Positions 12,101-25,400 of a DNA stretch of 64,000 nucleotides are shown here, in pieces. Below the pieces are notes generated by a model. The model did no database searches. It saw only the letters and a program-made list of their open reading frames with translations, and was not told the origin of the DNA. The position numbers were made by a program, and so were the translations under genes. The first letter of the stretch is position 1. The number at the start of each line of letters is the position of its first letter. Origin of the DNA: Tubiluchus corallicola (taxonomy: Eukaryota > Priapulida > Priapulimorpha > Priapulimorphida > Tubiluchidae); the NCBI GenBank assembly GCA_030141605.1, contig JAQGDQ010000124.1:193001-257000 (forward strand). The letters run 5' to 3'.

Positions 12101-13415
12101 AAGTGACCAAGCATCTGCGACAGATGCAAATGATCTTGAAAAAAACTTTCAAGAGAAAGAAACCAGTGAAATGGATAGTTTGACAACAGCTTTGAGTAGC
12201 CTTGGACTTGAAAGCCTGCACGACGTGCTTAATAGGGAACAGATAGATCTGCAGGCATTGCTCATGTGCAGCGAAGCTGATTTGAAAGATCTAGGAATAC
12301 CTATGGGTCCTAGGAAGAAGCTTGTGGCTTATATTCATGATGCCAATGAACGTGAGAAAAGTGCTGAAGTTGATGTAAAACACAAACAATCTGCACCGCA
12401 AGAGCATCCGACACACCCACATCTAAAAATTGGGCAATATGCTTCGTTGGTGAATTTCTCTCCAAGTGACATGGGTACGGGACAGTTATCAGTAGTATAT
12501 CCTCAACTGGATTTTAATCCATGTGCATTTTTTGCACTTGGAGGCCCTGTTGCAGTTTTTTTAACAATCAGAGGCGTGGAGGACATTGGTGAGAATTACC
12601 AGTTACCTACTTGTCCTGGATTTTATAACATATTTCACCCATTTGACCCAGTGGCCTATCGTGTTGAGCCCATGATAAATAAGTCCTTCCATCTGAAGCC
12701 AGTGTTAATACCGCATCACAAGGGCCGTAAGAGAATGCACTTGGAGATAAAAGAAGGAATGGCACGTATTGGGACAGACATTAAACAGAAATTGATAGAG
12801 ACATTCCGCAGCACTTGGCACACGGTTGCTGAATTTGCACGTTCTCACAGTGGACAGCAACCTGAAGAATTAGAAGCTCTGCAGAAGGCTGCAATTACTG
12901 AAGTCATAGAGGGCCTTAGCCAAGACGAAGACTTTGAAATTGTGTCAGAAACATCGTCGATTATGAACGAAGAGGAAGTCACTATTGGGCAGCTAAATGG
13001 AGGTCGTCGTATTGATTATGTGCTACAGGAAAAACCAATAGAAAGTTTTAATGATTATTTATTTGCTCTTGCGAGCCACGCCTGTTACTGGGAATCTGAA
13101 GACACTGTGTTGTTCATCTTAAAAGAACTGTATACTCTTCAAGGTGTATGCGCAGACAGAAAGATTAGTGATTTGTTTGTTGCGCGTTTGCCATCTGCCG
13201 TATCATCATCTCCGTATGTAGGTATTTCATATCAAACCAGTGACAAGGCGCCAGAACAAAGTGTTTCAGGTTACCAGCAAACCAGTGAACCTCTAGCAGC
13301 TGGTGGTATGGTGCCAACCTATGCTGGTGCTAATTATAAGCCACCACCATCTGTACAGGCACCAACTGGTCCAGTCGGACCACCTCCATTATCAGGTTTT
13401 GTTAAGAAATCTTAG
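6157..13415 (+). CDS. SEC23IP: SEC23-interacting protein / DDHD-family phospholipase, 5 exons, complete
   Basis: A PA-PLA1-family protein acting at ER exit sites, where SEC23IP (p125) binds COPII Sec23 and phosphoinositides. Exons: 6157-6339, 7838-8152, 9574-9827, 10910-10999, 11303-13415. The total is 2955 nt, 984 aa, in frame throughout. ATG 6157 has good context (aacaacATGG) and is the first in-frame ATG. The N-terminus (1-190) is Ser/Gln/Pro-rich with a poly-Gln run, as in the Sec23-binding region. A WWE-like segment follows (about 195-285: [30 protein letters not shown]). The lipase core has FMVHGIGSF and GHSLG with Ser521. A SAM domain lies near 573-628, and a DDHD domain near 683-905 ([25 protein letters not shown], ending SHACYWES). 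Length matches SEC23IP (~1000 aa) better than DDHD2 (~711 aa). Invertebrates often have one gene representing both. Confidence 0.95.
6340..7837 (+). other. SEC23IP intron 1
   Basis: GT at 6340 and AG at 7836-7837 bound this intron. It contains the inverted-repeat element at 6966-7240 and is otherwise AT-rich, with no coding signal seen. Confidence 0.8.
6966..7240. mobile_element. Non-autonomous inverted-repeat DNA transposon (MITE-like), 275 bp
   Basis: The 16-bp terminal inverted repeats are CAGGGCCGTAGTCGGC at 6966-6981 and its reverse complement at 7225-7240, with one mismatch (CAAGG on the right end). The element is flanked on both sides by ATATA (6961-6965 and 7241-7245), read as a 5-bp target-site duplication. 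There is no transposase. Inside is a perfect 24-bp tandem duplication (7071-7094 and 7095-7118). The superfamily cannot be assigned safely because AT-rich flanks make the true duplication length uncertain. Confidence 0.82.
8873..9427 (+). repeat. Intronic direct repeat, copy 1
   Basis: About 555 bp, closely similar along its whole length to 9970-10528. Shared blocks include ctagttagacgg, gcacaaaaaacaggtgctgt, tttgaatttttatctt, and ttaattaagattttaatc. It sits in SEC23IP intron 2, just upstream of exon 3. No terminal inverted repeats or target duplication were seen. Confidence 0.9.
9970..10528 (+). repeat. Intronic direct repeat, copy 2
   Basis: The partner of 8873-9427, in the same orientation, in SEC23IP intron 3. 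The two copies bracket exon 3 (9574-9827) at an offset of about 1.1 kb. Scattered substitutions and small indels show the duplication is not recent. Confidence 0.9.
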
Positions 13416-13912
13416 TTTTTGTTGACATGTTTACAATAATTGGTAAGGTGCAAGTTCTCACTAATAGGAATTTATTTATCGTTAACAAGATGCTTATAGT
13501 GTAAAATAAGGACACGAGGTCATTCTTTAGAGAAAACTGTTGAGCCTGACTGTTAAGGAGTACAGTCACTAAGTATGTGAAACAGTCTACTTATTTTGAC
13601 ATGTTGGTGATATAAGCATGTCTATATGTAGATGCTTATATTAACGGAATTTGTAAGCTGAAGGCATATATCCTTTGTCTATGGCTTATTCTCTGCTCTG
13701 CTTTCTTAACTTTTCTAGAGTCTGAAATTCAAAGAAAAAAGCTAAAATGACGTGAATTCTGCCAAACAACACAACATTACTTCACATAGTAAACAGACAA
13801 GTGCATTGCCAGAAATGGTTTTGATTATAAAAGCTCTTTGTGTTGACGTGACCCTTCCCAGTACTGTGGCCTTGTTACAAAAATCGTTAAATGCCAGTAT
13901 CATTGCATAAAA

Positions 13913-13918
13913 AATAAA
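13913..13918 (+). terminator. SEC23IP polyadenylation signal AATAAA (proximal)
   Basis: First canonical AATAAA after the stop codon at 13415, giving a 3' UTR of about 0.5 kb. A second AATAAA at 14657-14662 could serve a longer form. Confidence 0.55.
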
Positions 13919-13939
13919 TTTTCTTACGTTATATGACTT

Positions 13940-14700
13940 GTTTTAATATTCCACACAAAATGTAAACAGTATGGCGAGATTACAATGGCAAACACACCAT
14001 TTGCAGGTTAATTCATCGTAAATTTCTTGTTTCCAGGAATAGACCTAGCGTGACAAACGGAATTGATCTGAATCACGTGGCCTATTAGGTGACTTATCAG
14101 AAATAATGTGATAACCAATCAATGATTTGTAGTTTTGTAACAATTGCACCAATTTAATAATCAGAATTCTCCTGCCACAGTGTTTCTCGGAAATCGGGTC
14201 GCCCGAAGCTCAGCAGCATTAGCCAAGAGTAAACGAATAAGTATTTTCAAGCAATTTCAGCTCTCTGAAGAGGAAGCAGTAACAATCCGCTAAAGTCTTC
14301 ACCCATGGGGCAATTGTGTTCAGATCGTAAGTCAGATTGCCAATGTTGATCTAGACTGAGCATATTTCCATATTTGATTGAGTAGAGGAGGAATGCTGCT
14401 ACGGGATTACGTAAGATACAGGGAGATGGGCTGGTGTCGATAAAGTGCTGCACGACTGACAGCATGATAAATGTTATTAAGCTTTAGTTGGATTGGTATG
14501 TTGAATTAGCTGGACAGATAAAATATTTGTTGCAGAAGAATTTTAAGTTGAGGGAAACTTCTTGCATTGCATGAAACCTACCACTTCACTGGGTCATTGT
14601 GATCATGATTAATGTTGCAAAACAGTGACGTCAACATTGGTACTTAAAATACCAATAATAAAGTAAAAAAAACAATATAAGCTCAGATTTACATAACATT
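13940..14700. other. Convergent intergenic stretch between SEC23IP and ephrin
   Basis: No coding signal. It holds a possible distal plus-strand AATAAA (14657-14662). About 50 bp beyond is a minus-strand AATAAA (TTTATT on plus at 14708-14713) that could end ephrin transcripts. Confidence 0.5.
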
Positions 14701-14707
14701 TACAAAA

Positions 14708-14713
14708 TTTATT
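14708..14713 (-). terminator. Candidate ephrin polyadenylation signal
   Basis: AATAAA on minus, about 1.7 kb past the ephrin stop codon (16454-16456). A nearer candidate exists at 15629-15634. Transcript data would decide which is used. Confidence 0.35.
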
Positions 14714-16453
14714 AATGGCACCAGGGTCTCGCTATACAATTACAGCAATACACAATTCTCTATTTACACAACAACGATTTCATTAGGGAAAATGTGAAAA
14801 AGAATTTTTGTTGTTATCAAGTCTACAACAGTCAGTTCACAATTACAACAGCAATACAGGTATAGCTATATTTTACAATTGTTTGTACAAATAAATAAAT
14901 TTAGGTCGTTCACTTGTCTGCAGCAAATTACTTGTAAAAAACGGTTAAGAACAAGTCACCAATTTTTGCTAAACCATAAAAATTCTTGATTTACTTGTCA
15001 TTTTTCATTAAACTAATAACAAAAGTCAAAGATGATTTCAGTTTTACTTACGAAGGTAAAGTGAATCAAGATTTAGAATAAAAAACGTTAAAAATTCTGA
15101 TCCCAATGAAACAAAGCTAGTGAGATTTACACTCTAAGAACTCTAATATTGCAATACTTTCCAGCTGAGTATTTCACATATGGTACTGCCATTGCACCAA
15201 AGTTGCTAGCTTAGCAATTTTGTTTGTAGCTTTCTCGTAATTACCGGAAACAAGTATGTGACATTCTGACCAAAGATGGTACTGGTTTCACACGACAGTT
15301 ATCATCTCTAGTATAAATCCAGATGACAAGCTCGGTTTAATTGTGTGGATATTGCTTTGATATTATATTATTCTGACAATAAAAAGTCAACCTCACATAA
15401 GTCATTACAAGCAACTTTGGTGTGAGCATTAAGAGATTCAACAGCAAATTTAAACAGTATTGAATAACAGTTTACAAATAAAATAATTCATTAAAAGTAT
15501 ATTGAGAACAAGTGTTTACAGACGATATTCAATTATAACACTGCAGCATGTAAGAAAAACTCATTCAATCTTCATAAAAAATCGAAGTGCATTGTCAATG
15601 AACTGTAAAATCAGTTGACTAAATTGTCTTTATTTACAAGAACTTTTTGTCAACAAAGAATTTTGCTTTTCAATTTGCGTTTTAAACTGTTTTTATGTAA
15701 AAGTAAATTGTCAATTAATTTCATTTTTAAAACAAAATTTCACACTTCAAATTTCAATCTGTCAATAACCTATTCAGTATAATACTTTCCTTATTTACAT
15801 GTTTAAGTGACGACAACAAATGTTTTTTTGGTAAGAACATTCATCTAAACAGCACAAAAAACGAACACTGTTGTTAATATTCACTATCTTTAACATCTTC
15901 AACACGCAACATGATCAATATCATCATGCGCTTACTCATTATTACCCAAACTAAAACGGAACGTCATCATTATCAGCCGGCGATGTAGATTGATTTTTGA
16001 AAGAAAAGTCGTTTGTTTTATCTTTCGACAAATTCTTCCGTTTTACGTGATTTCTCGAAGAATTTCACTGCCCTCATCTTAATGAACGCAGAAGCATCAT
16101 TAAAATTCCTGTTCTCATTAAATTGCAAAAATGCATAGTTAACGATGCTGCTAATCACTAATCAGCGATTCTCGGGATTAGTCATGACGGCCTTCCGACT
16201 CCCTTTCTTAGTCATCACCCACATCAGTAGAGAATGTAAAAATTACATCCCCCACTTAATGCACATAATTGATGGAATAATTTGTCTATTCATCTACCAT
16301 CAGCGTGCAGAAAACTGCATTAAATACAGTTATGAACAAGTCCTTGAGTAGCTCTGCAAGCTTTTTAGTTCTCAAAATCACAATGCAGAAGTCACAGTAC
16401 TAATCGTACCAACAACACCAATGTTCTACAGTCTTCAATGTCTGTGTACACGA
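14714..16453 (-). other. Probable ephrin 3' UTR
   Basis: AT-rich and non-coding in all frames, lying downstream of the ephrin stop codon on minus. It is assigned as 3' UTR or trailing DNA by position only. Confidence 0.4.
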
Positions 16454-19400
16454 CTATAGAAAATTTCTCACTAACTGTACAAAAAGAAACGAGATGACTA
16501 AGATTGCATTTTGACTGGGGCTTCCACGACGTGCAGCATTTAAAAACGTCGCTCCAGCCTTAGGCGAAACATCATTTTGTGATATTTCCACTTCTGAAAT
16601 GTCAAATATAGACATTGTTATTAAATTCCACAAAACATAATCAATCACTTACGCTAGTTTCGTGAGCAGGCCATGTCCCTAGGATATCTCCCACAAAAAT
16701 TTAGACGGCTGTTTTATTCCCGAGGGCAAATTTTCATTTATAAATCAGGTAAACAAGAAGTGAGATTGCCTGTTTTCTGACAGTTAGTAACCTTTTCTAT
16801 TAATTACTGAAGTTTATAGCTGCTAGCTAATGCACAACAGTTTTGGCCTACAGCAAGGTGATGATATAACAAACAGTCGAACGAGTTAAAACAGCAAGCA
16901 AGATCTAACAACTATCCTCGGTCGCTAGATACATCTTATATCTCGTTTACATACACAAGTGTTGTGCACAAGAAAATAAATTGGGTAAAATGGTCCTCAT
17001 TTATTAGTGAAAAACATCTTTTCAGAAAATTTACTATCGTAGGTAATCACTGTAAAATTGTTTATATTCTGCAAATAAAAAACTACACTTATTTATAAAA
17101 AGCATTCGATACTTCGTTTAAACCTCTCAATTATTTACATATACTCCTAAATTTGCATAAAAAAGTTATCTAGTTCTCTACGTTATTTCACTATTTTGAG
17201 GTATTGATGTAAAGTTCAAGCTCTGTAGTTTTTATTATTCAAACATTATTTGTATCTGTACCAGAAATTACGAATTCTAATTCAAGCACATTCCATATTA
17301 AAAAATACTATTTGCCACTGCAAAAAAAATCAAAATCATTCTGTCAAAAATCAATTTCAATGATTGATATTCTGAGACTACCAGACTGCTATTTGTATAT
17401 GAAATGCCGATTTAGGCAAAACACTTTTAGTTACAGAACATCTTTAAACATTTACTACATGCTGCAAAAACTGAAACACATTACAAACTATGAGAATGCA
17501 AAAAAAAAACAAAGCATGCAGCAAAATAGCATCTTAACATGTTTTGCATTTTTCTTACATTTACACAGACTTGGTCAAGTTCCTTACCATGATATTTTTT
17601 CCACGTTGTTGTTGATAATGAAGCGCTAGTTGGCTTGAGTTTATTTAATAAAGACGACGTTTCTGAAACTGTAGTCGTAGTCACCACTGCAGCTTCCGTG
17701 CTTTTGACTATTGCTTCGTGTTCTCTTTCGAGATGAGTCTCCTCTTCCGCAGGAGACGACGAAGCTTCAATAAAAATAAATACAACTGAGCATAACATAA
17801 AAGCAACTATTAAAATTATAACTGTGTCATAAACTCATAATGTATTATTACAAAGTCAGTCACAATTACTTGTAAGGTGCATTGGCAGAATGTTTTCAAA
17901 ATTATTCACATTGTCTTGCAACTGATACAAAAAACGATTTCCGAACTTAAACTGCTCTTTGCCCTTCAAGCCTTCTTGATCTGTTAGGATCCAAAACGAC
18001 ATCCATCAACTGCACACCCTCACATGCCCCCCGCTTACTGGTCATCTTTAAATTTTTATACCTTACATTAATTAACCAGTCTTTTAGAGATTTAAAACAC
18101 TTCCTTAAAGGTCAAAAACACTGGTGAGAAACATGAAACTATCTAACATTATTTGCTCCAATTGATAGTACCACAAGTAAATGATTTGAACTATGTGTAG
18201 GAAAGTTACACAAGTAATGTTGATTTAAGACCCTCATCATTTAATAGCAAAACTAGGCCTATCTTTGTCTGGAAAAAAACTACAAAACTTCAGATTTTCT
18301 AATATTGCTTTTGTGCATTTATATTGGATTGATTGCACACTATGTTATGATACAGTGTGGACTATAATACCCGTTGAAAGACCCCTAGTGGGTTTCTTCT
18401 ATGCCTGAAATGTTGACTGCCTCTGTGGTGTAATGGCTAGCATACTGGCATGGAAAGCAGGAAGTCTTCTGTTCGAATCCCAGTAGAGTACAAAATTTTT
18501 CAACCCTTCTTTCATGCACTTCACAAGTATCACAACACCATTAACTGTTTTAACAACAGAATTCATTATTTAGAATATTTGTTGCGGGATATTTTATAAA
18601 CTACCTAACACTGTAGACCATCTTGAAAAATTTAAATACAATTTCAGCCAAACTTTCTAATTCCACTCTCTAACCACTTGGCTCTATACTCTCCAGTTTT
18701 CTCCACTTATTCAATTGTCCCAAGTTTAATACTTACTGCCGGAAGAAGGTCGACAGCACACTTTAAATATTAAACGCATATTGTTGTGCAGACAGCTTCC
18801 TCCACTGAGATTGCCTACCCCATTAATGGAACCGTTAGATGTAGCTGTAAAAAATTCATAAAATATAAATCATGCATGAAATCATGTAAGGACCAGAGTT
18901 AGTGCAGCCTGCATGTGCAATAAATTAATGGTTTTTGTACTCAATACAAAAATTTAGAGACATACTGTGTTTCATATAATAATGACAAACTACATAATTC
19001 GAAAGGTCCTTGCAGAAAATACTAAAAAGCTTACCAGTAATCTCAAAACATTGAAAGCCATTTAAACATTTCTATTATGCAATTGTTAATACTTCGTAAT
19101 ACTCATCTAACCATAAAATGAAAAATCCAGTAAACCAAAAATTTTGCTTTGTAAAAAGTCATCAGTTTAGTACAGGTATGGTCAATATGGCAGTCCTTAC
19201 CAGACTACAATTACATAAGCTTTTTTTGGCAAATTACTGCATTTCTACAATTTTAGAGGGTCTTCTTATGCATATAAGTTATTTAATGTACTGCTTAATC
19301 CTGTAAATCACTTGAAACTATTACCACACACCAACTAGTTGCTTTTCATGTAATAACGATTGTACGCATACTTCATTTTGCACTTCACATATTTGTATAC

Positions 19401-22400
19401 CTATGCTGCAAAAGGGATAAGAAGTACAAGGTCTGCTAACAGTATGTGCCTACATGCATTGACACTAATTTAAATTAAGTTCAATAAATTTGCAATTACC
19501 ATTAGAATGGAACCATATGAGAAACAATTACAGAAATGCATTCATTTTAACCACACTTACATATATAATAATAATCGCGTCCTCGCTGGAACTCTAGGCC
19601 CATAGGTATGGGAGTAAATTCCCGGAATGATATCGTGTAGATTTGCTCGTGGTGAGGATTATTACACGCTAAGATTTGACGAGTTGTTTTACTACCAAGA
19701 TTTGTTACACGACATGCCTCAAATTCTTCTCTGCTCACCTAGAATATAATGATATTGCCAACAAATGATATTAATAATTGCTTTGACTTAGTCTTTGTCA
19801 GTGTCTTTCAAAGGCTCGAAATTATAGAAACAGAAGGTAGTAATATTATCTGCCAAAGCAGCTTATTATGAGGTCGTAGTAAACCCACTGAATGAGTGCA
19901 ATCCAGCTTTAAAGACTAATAAAGGATCTATATAGCTTTCTGGAGACAAGCTGTAATCACATATCAAAATTGGGATGGCACTTAGTGCTGATGAGCTACA
20001 CGAGGCAGAAATCTCAAGAGCCTTGAAGAAATGAGAACAGGCATAAGTCAAATGTACCATTAAATTGCTTACGCCTTTATGGATAAACATGAAAAAACAA
20101 AGTTTATAAATTGCTTCAAATAACTTGACTGAATGAATAATTCGGGTATCCAGAAGCTATGAAGGAAATGGAGAGTCTATGTCTCAGCAATATGCAATTT
20201 ATATGCAAGGAAGTGAGTGGGACAGAGAAATAGGCTGGCTTCACATAGTATGTAGGCAGCTACAGGAGCATGTGATCTGCTATGCCCCTTGTTTGGATGA
20301 CATGAGAAGGTTTTTTTTGTTGTGCTTGGCGGAACTTGGAAAATATCTGGAAGAAATAATGTCTCGAAGTAGTAAGACTTTCTGAACCATTTGGGTTATG
20401 CCTGCAATTTATTCAGTAAAATTTCAAGTTAGTTCTGTTCTGACACTTAAGAACTAACCCTGTCCCGTCAGGTAATAATAGATTAGAATAGATTATAATC
20501 GATTATTATTTTATTTTTCTCCTTCAGTTCACCTTACACAACATCAAAAGGACAACAGAAAAAAGCCAATGAAAAAAAATCAATGTTTAAATATCTTTAA
20601 ACTCTATGCAAACTTAGATGCAAGCTTGAGAAACACTGCTAAAAACATGCAACATGAAGACTTTGATGTGATTTTATGTTGCACGTACGCACCTGATACA
20701 CGACATGATGCTCCATTTGATCAACTGGAAAGTCTGGTGGGTACCGAGGGCAGATAATGTCAACAGTGTCACCAATTCGTACATCTGTCACGTGATCTGT
20801 GTTATCAGCACGAAACCTGTAACACAATTTAAGAACTTATCATCGTTGCCAACATCGTGGTCATCACCAACATCACGATCACAATCATCACCTTCATCGC
20901 CATCATCAATGTCGTTCTCGTCATTACCATCACCATCATCATCACCAATCATCATGATCAACATTATCTCATCATCGTCGCCGCGGCATTTTAGATATAT
21001 CATTATCACAATTTTACTTTATTTTTCACTTATGACATGCATGACAGCCTTAATCAACTCATCAGTGACATTCCACACTATTTTATTATCCTGCAATTGT
21101 TAAATTTTCTCAGTAAAATCTGCTACAAATTCAATTATGGGAAGAGTTGAAATGAAACAGGAAGTAGAGTGAGTTACAAAATCTGAGAAAGAAAAAGAGA
21201 CGATTAAACTAACGTTTGGGGCGTTAATAGTCATTACAGGACACAATATACCTGTAATAATGGATATAATCAACAAATAATAGGCCCAAACAATGAAGAA
21301 AATAATACATAATAATCTATACAGATGATTGTGCTGAGAAGAGCAGAGAATGGCAAAAAATGCAGACAAACTTAGTTAAACTTGTGTTTCTGAAAAGAAC
21401 TACACTTCAAGCCTAAACTTATAAACCAAATCCAATTTAATATAAAGCGTATCTAGCCACGCACATTTCTATTAGGGGTAGCTGTAATTGGAAACACTCC
21501 AGGCTTGTAAGAAAATCAGTTTCCATGACGACTAAGATGCGGCAACTGATTTAGAGATGGATTTTATCAAGATAATTTGACACGTACGTTAATATCACAA
21601 ATTGCTGATTTTGCGGATTATTCACAAGGAAGACTTCATTAACCGCAGTGAAGCCACTTCAAAACCTCTTAACTACTATAACAGTATTAATGGCATTTAA
21701 TTGCGCTTTATGAAATTCGAACCCAAAATATCACTGGTTCTTTTAAGTGGGATCAGATATTAATCACTAGATGAAATTGACAACGTGAGTCAACGTCTGA
21801 ATCATGTGTAGTACTAATGTAGCTGATTACACAGTCAATAAATTCGCAATTAAACTTAGGATAAGGAAAACGAGATCAAAATATCATTAGCTTAAAATGA
21901 GCTGAAGATGGGTTGAATTTTATGTCACGTTACAGGGACAAAACTCGTTTGTCGGAAAGGCGGACATCAAAGAGGGCCAGTCTAAAGGAACGGCCAAGCT
22001 TGCTGGGAACTTAGGCTAATTTCAAAGTTCGCAAAAAAATGTTAGACGAACTTAGCAATAAACGTGTGATAAGCTCCTGGCGTAATCAACCATCGCAATC
22101 ATTTCACGCTTAGGTACTCCCATTTTGAACGTCTATTCTTCCACCAATGACGTCGTTCATCTACTGCTGAGAACTGTTAATGTCAGTTAAAAGTATAGGT
22201 TTTTACAAAAAATTATGTAGTTAATTTTGTGATATGTTATAAATATCTAGTAATAAAAGTGTGATAACTGCTTGTGCAATTAGTGCGATAATTGCTTGTG
22301 CAATTAGTAAAACCATCTTGAAGTCGCTATCACTTCACGCTTGGGCGCTCTAATATCCGATAAAAGTATAAGTTTAAAAAACAAATGCCTAATTTTGTGA

Positions 22401-25400
22401 TATTTTTGCAAAAACATTAGATAAGCCGCAGAAATTTGAATGAGTTTAAATAGCGCGGGCTTACGGAACGCCACAATGAATTTACGAAAACTCACGAAGT
22501 CCACCAATTGCGTCATAATTTTCAAGTGAATGGTAGCTACTATCGCGGCTGAAAATTTCTATACAGCGGTAATGTAAATTAACTTTATGCTTCGTAAACA
22601 AAAAACTGCAATTTTTTGTTAAATTTTTCAACGTTCAAAGTGATAACAGTAAAATGAACCCAACACGCTAAAGTGACTTGTCCTTTCCTTTAAGAAGCCA
22701 ACTTAGCTGGGAAAAACTGACGGAACTTTTTCTTGATTCAATCTATGCAAAGTGGTCACCCAGCGATAGCACAAAATTAAACGCTTTTTGCATGACTAGG
22801 ATTTGCGACCCTGACTGAGAAAGTGAGAAATCGAGCGACAACTGGACCCTGACAGAGACAAATGTAGCAGTGAGAGTGAGTAGTAACAGATGTGAAGCGC
22901 TAGAATGAGGGTGACACAATATCTGTGAAGCTCATTAGCCGGTGGCGGCACCAAACGGGAAACAAAACAACGAACTATACGTCGTGCACAACCTAGCGAC
23001 CTACCACGAGCAGAAATGGATCCACCTCGCGTTTACTCCTCTAGTTTATACATCATTCTGTCATTAGCGCATAATCGCGCGGTAGTTTTCAGCAAGTATA
23101 AACCCTGACGTCCTGTTTGAGTACTTGATGAGTTTATGAAGGCCTATAAAACTGCGGATAAGCAAAATGGTGACAGGTGCGGTGTCGGTCACAACAAACG
23201 CTACAGGTAGGAGGGACGAGACACAAGCACATAAATTACGACTTGCTCGGGATTTAGTGCTCACAAAACCTTCTGTTCGCAATCTACAAATTAGGATAAC
23301 ACCAAATATAGAAAAAAATCAGATTTCAGTAAAACACGTAATTGAAATTGAAGTTAAGAAAGTTGATAGAGAGATACAGATGACCCCGCTAATGTGAAAT
23401 CACAAATATGGAATGCCGAGTATGATGCAAGACTGACACAACTTAATCCTATAAATTCTTAAGCCTATATATATATCATATAAACATTAATTTTATAGGG
23501 CGAACATTGCCTCCATCTTGTATCATTTTCATGATGTATAGCACTTCTTGGATTTTTCCAAGTAAGCTAATGTGACAACAGTGAAGAAACCAAATATCTT
23601 TTAATACTGTTGCGTCCCCACAAAATACGATTCGATTATTAGTTACTAAGTTATGATATCCCCAGCATATTTTCGAGTGTGTGACCTTTTTCACAATCTT
23701 CAATCATTTTGAATTTTGACGCAAGAGTGGAAATTTTTCATAAAATGGCTTTTTGTCAAATTTTATTTCAATTGAATTTACAGCGCTGAAATTATTTAGT
23801 CGACAACAACAACAACAACAACAAACATGAAATCAGTAATTTGAAGGGTGCTAGCAAAGTCAAAAGTTAAACTCAAGAATCTAGTTAACAAAATTTGAGG
23901 CTAACTTCCTGCCACAAAATTGAATGAGTTTCTTTATCGAATTAGTGAAAATGGATCGAGAGTTAATCTAATGCGCGGAAATGGCCGAAGCGAGGTTCGT
24001 ATATTTTTTTTCTATTATTAGATTCCGCTGCAGAGGCTCCAGTGCCCTAGAAGTCTCAAGATGAGTAATATGGAGCTCTTACTGGCTTCAATTGATGACG
24101 ATAATTAAATTATGTACCGGATGAAGCTGACAGTAGTTATTAGTTAACCGAATCTGAAACTCTCGCGAGTTTTTCTTGTCTGTTTTCGTTTTAGTGACTG
24201 TAAGGATTCGCCGCGGTACTTATCTAATTAATTGTTAGTCTAATTTTCAGATAGAAACGCGATGAAAGCAAACTTTTCCGGTAGCAGCAGGTAACATAAT
24301 AACGTGTATCCGCAGTCTCCACTAATGAAGTATGTACATCTTGTCAATGAACTTATTAAGTAACGAGAAGCCACTCGGCATATGTCGACTCACACGCGTT
24401 ACCATGGTCACCAGGTGAAATATTGCGGGTTCTTCGCTAATTAACTGGATTGGAGCGCCGTCATAGCTGAGAAAAAGCTGTGAGATGTAATAGCAGCACG
24501 TGTTCGTTTCAAAGTGTCTGGAAACGCCAGAACTACAGGAGGCCCATGCAGCTCACCAAGTGAAAACCAACCAAAGTCACAGGCACATTTCCAGAAATAG
24601 CCTTATTACATAACTGTCATAATCAACAGAATGAGTGTTGCTAGTGCTGGACCTGTCTTATGGAGTTATGTGGATAGTCCAGTTGACATGCAATGCAATG
24701 AAGCATGTCTTAATACGAAGCCAATGTAGATGAAAACTGAGCACATATATATACATTATACAATGGCAATGCCTACTCTGTCAACGTTGCACGATTGCGA
24801 CTGACTAATAATTATCAAGACTTGTTATTTAAGAAGATAAGACAATAAATCGGCAGAAATGTTTCAGTAACGTGGATATGCATGCCTCCTCCTTCAAAAA
24901 GAGGCGCCATCTCCATTTATTCTGAAGGAAGTCCCGATTCATTTACTAATCAAGCTCGGGGCTGCTTAACTTTTGCAGATGATGCAGACAACGATTACGT
25001 TACCACTCAGCGGTAACATCTTTTCTCGTGTTGGAAAGCTCCAGGTGGGAAAACTGGGAAAAGTAAGTCTGTTGATTCCATGTACGTGTGGAATACCTCA
25101 GTTTTGTGTCTGGTTTTAAACTACACTTCACCTGATAAGTGGATGTTCATCCAAACCACTCGAAATTTTAACGTGCGCATTACTAGTTTCAACACCGCGT
25201 ATTCACAACTACAATTTTAAGAGGTTATAAGATTCTAAAACATGAATTCATATGAGTGTTTACCTGCGCTACGTCATGTTTATGGAACCGCCCTTTTAGC
25301 CACTGCAATAAGTACCAATTCGAGAGGCTGATAACACTGGTTTCCATAGTTAAATCAACAAAACTGCTCTTTCACTGTACATAATGAAAACTCTTGGGCA

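Noticed and set aside
11436-13415. Treating the long SEC23IP reading frame as an intronless gene starting at 11436
   Set aside because: The reading frame continues upstream to the acceptor at 11303 and joins four upstream exons in phase with conserved WWE-region sequence.
18419-18490. Functional tRNA-Ser(GGA)
   Set aside because: Acceptor and T stems have mismatches and the long variable arm of tRNA-Ser is missing.
20705-21103. 132-codon plus-strand frame rich in Ser/Pro/Ile next to ephrin exon 2
   Set aside because: Most of it is the ATC trinucleotide repeat, and its start overlaps ephrin exon 2 on the other strand.
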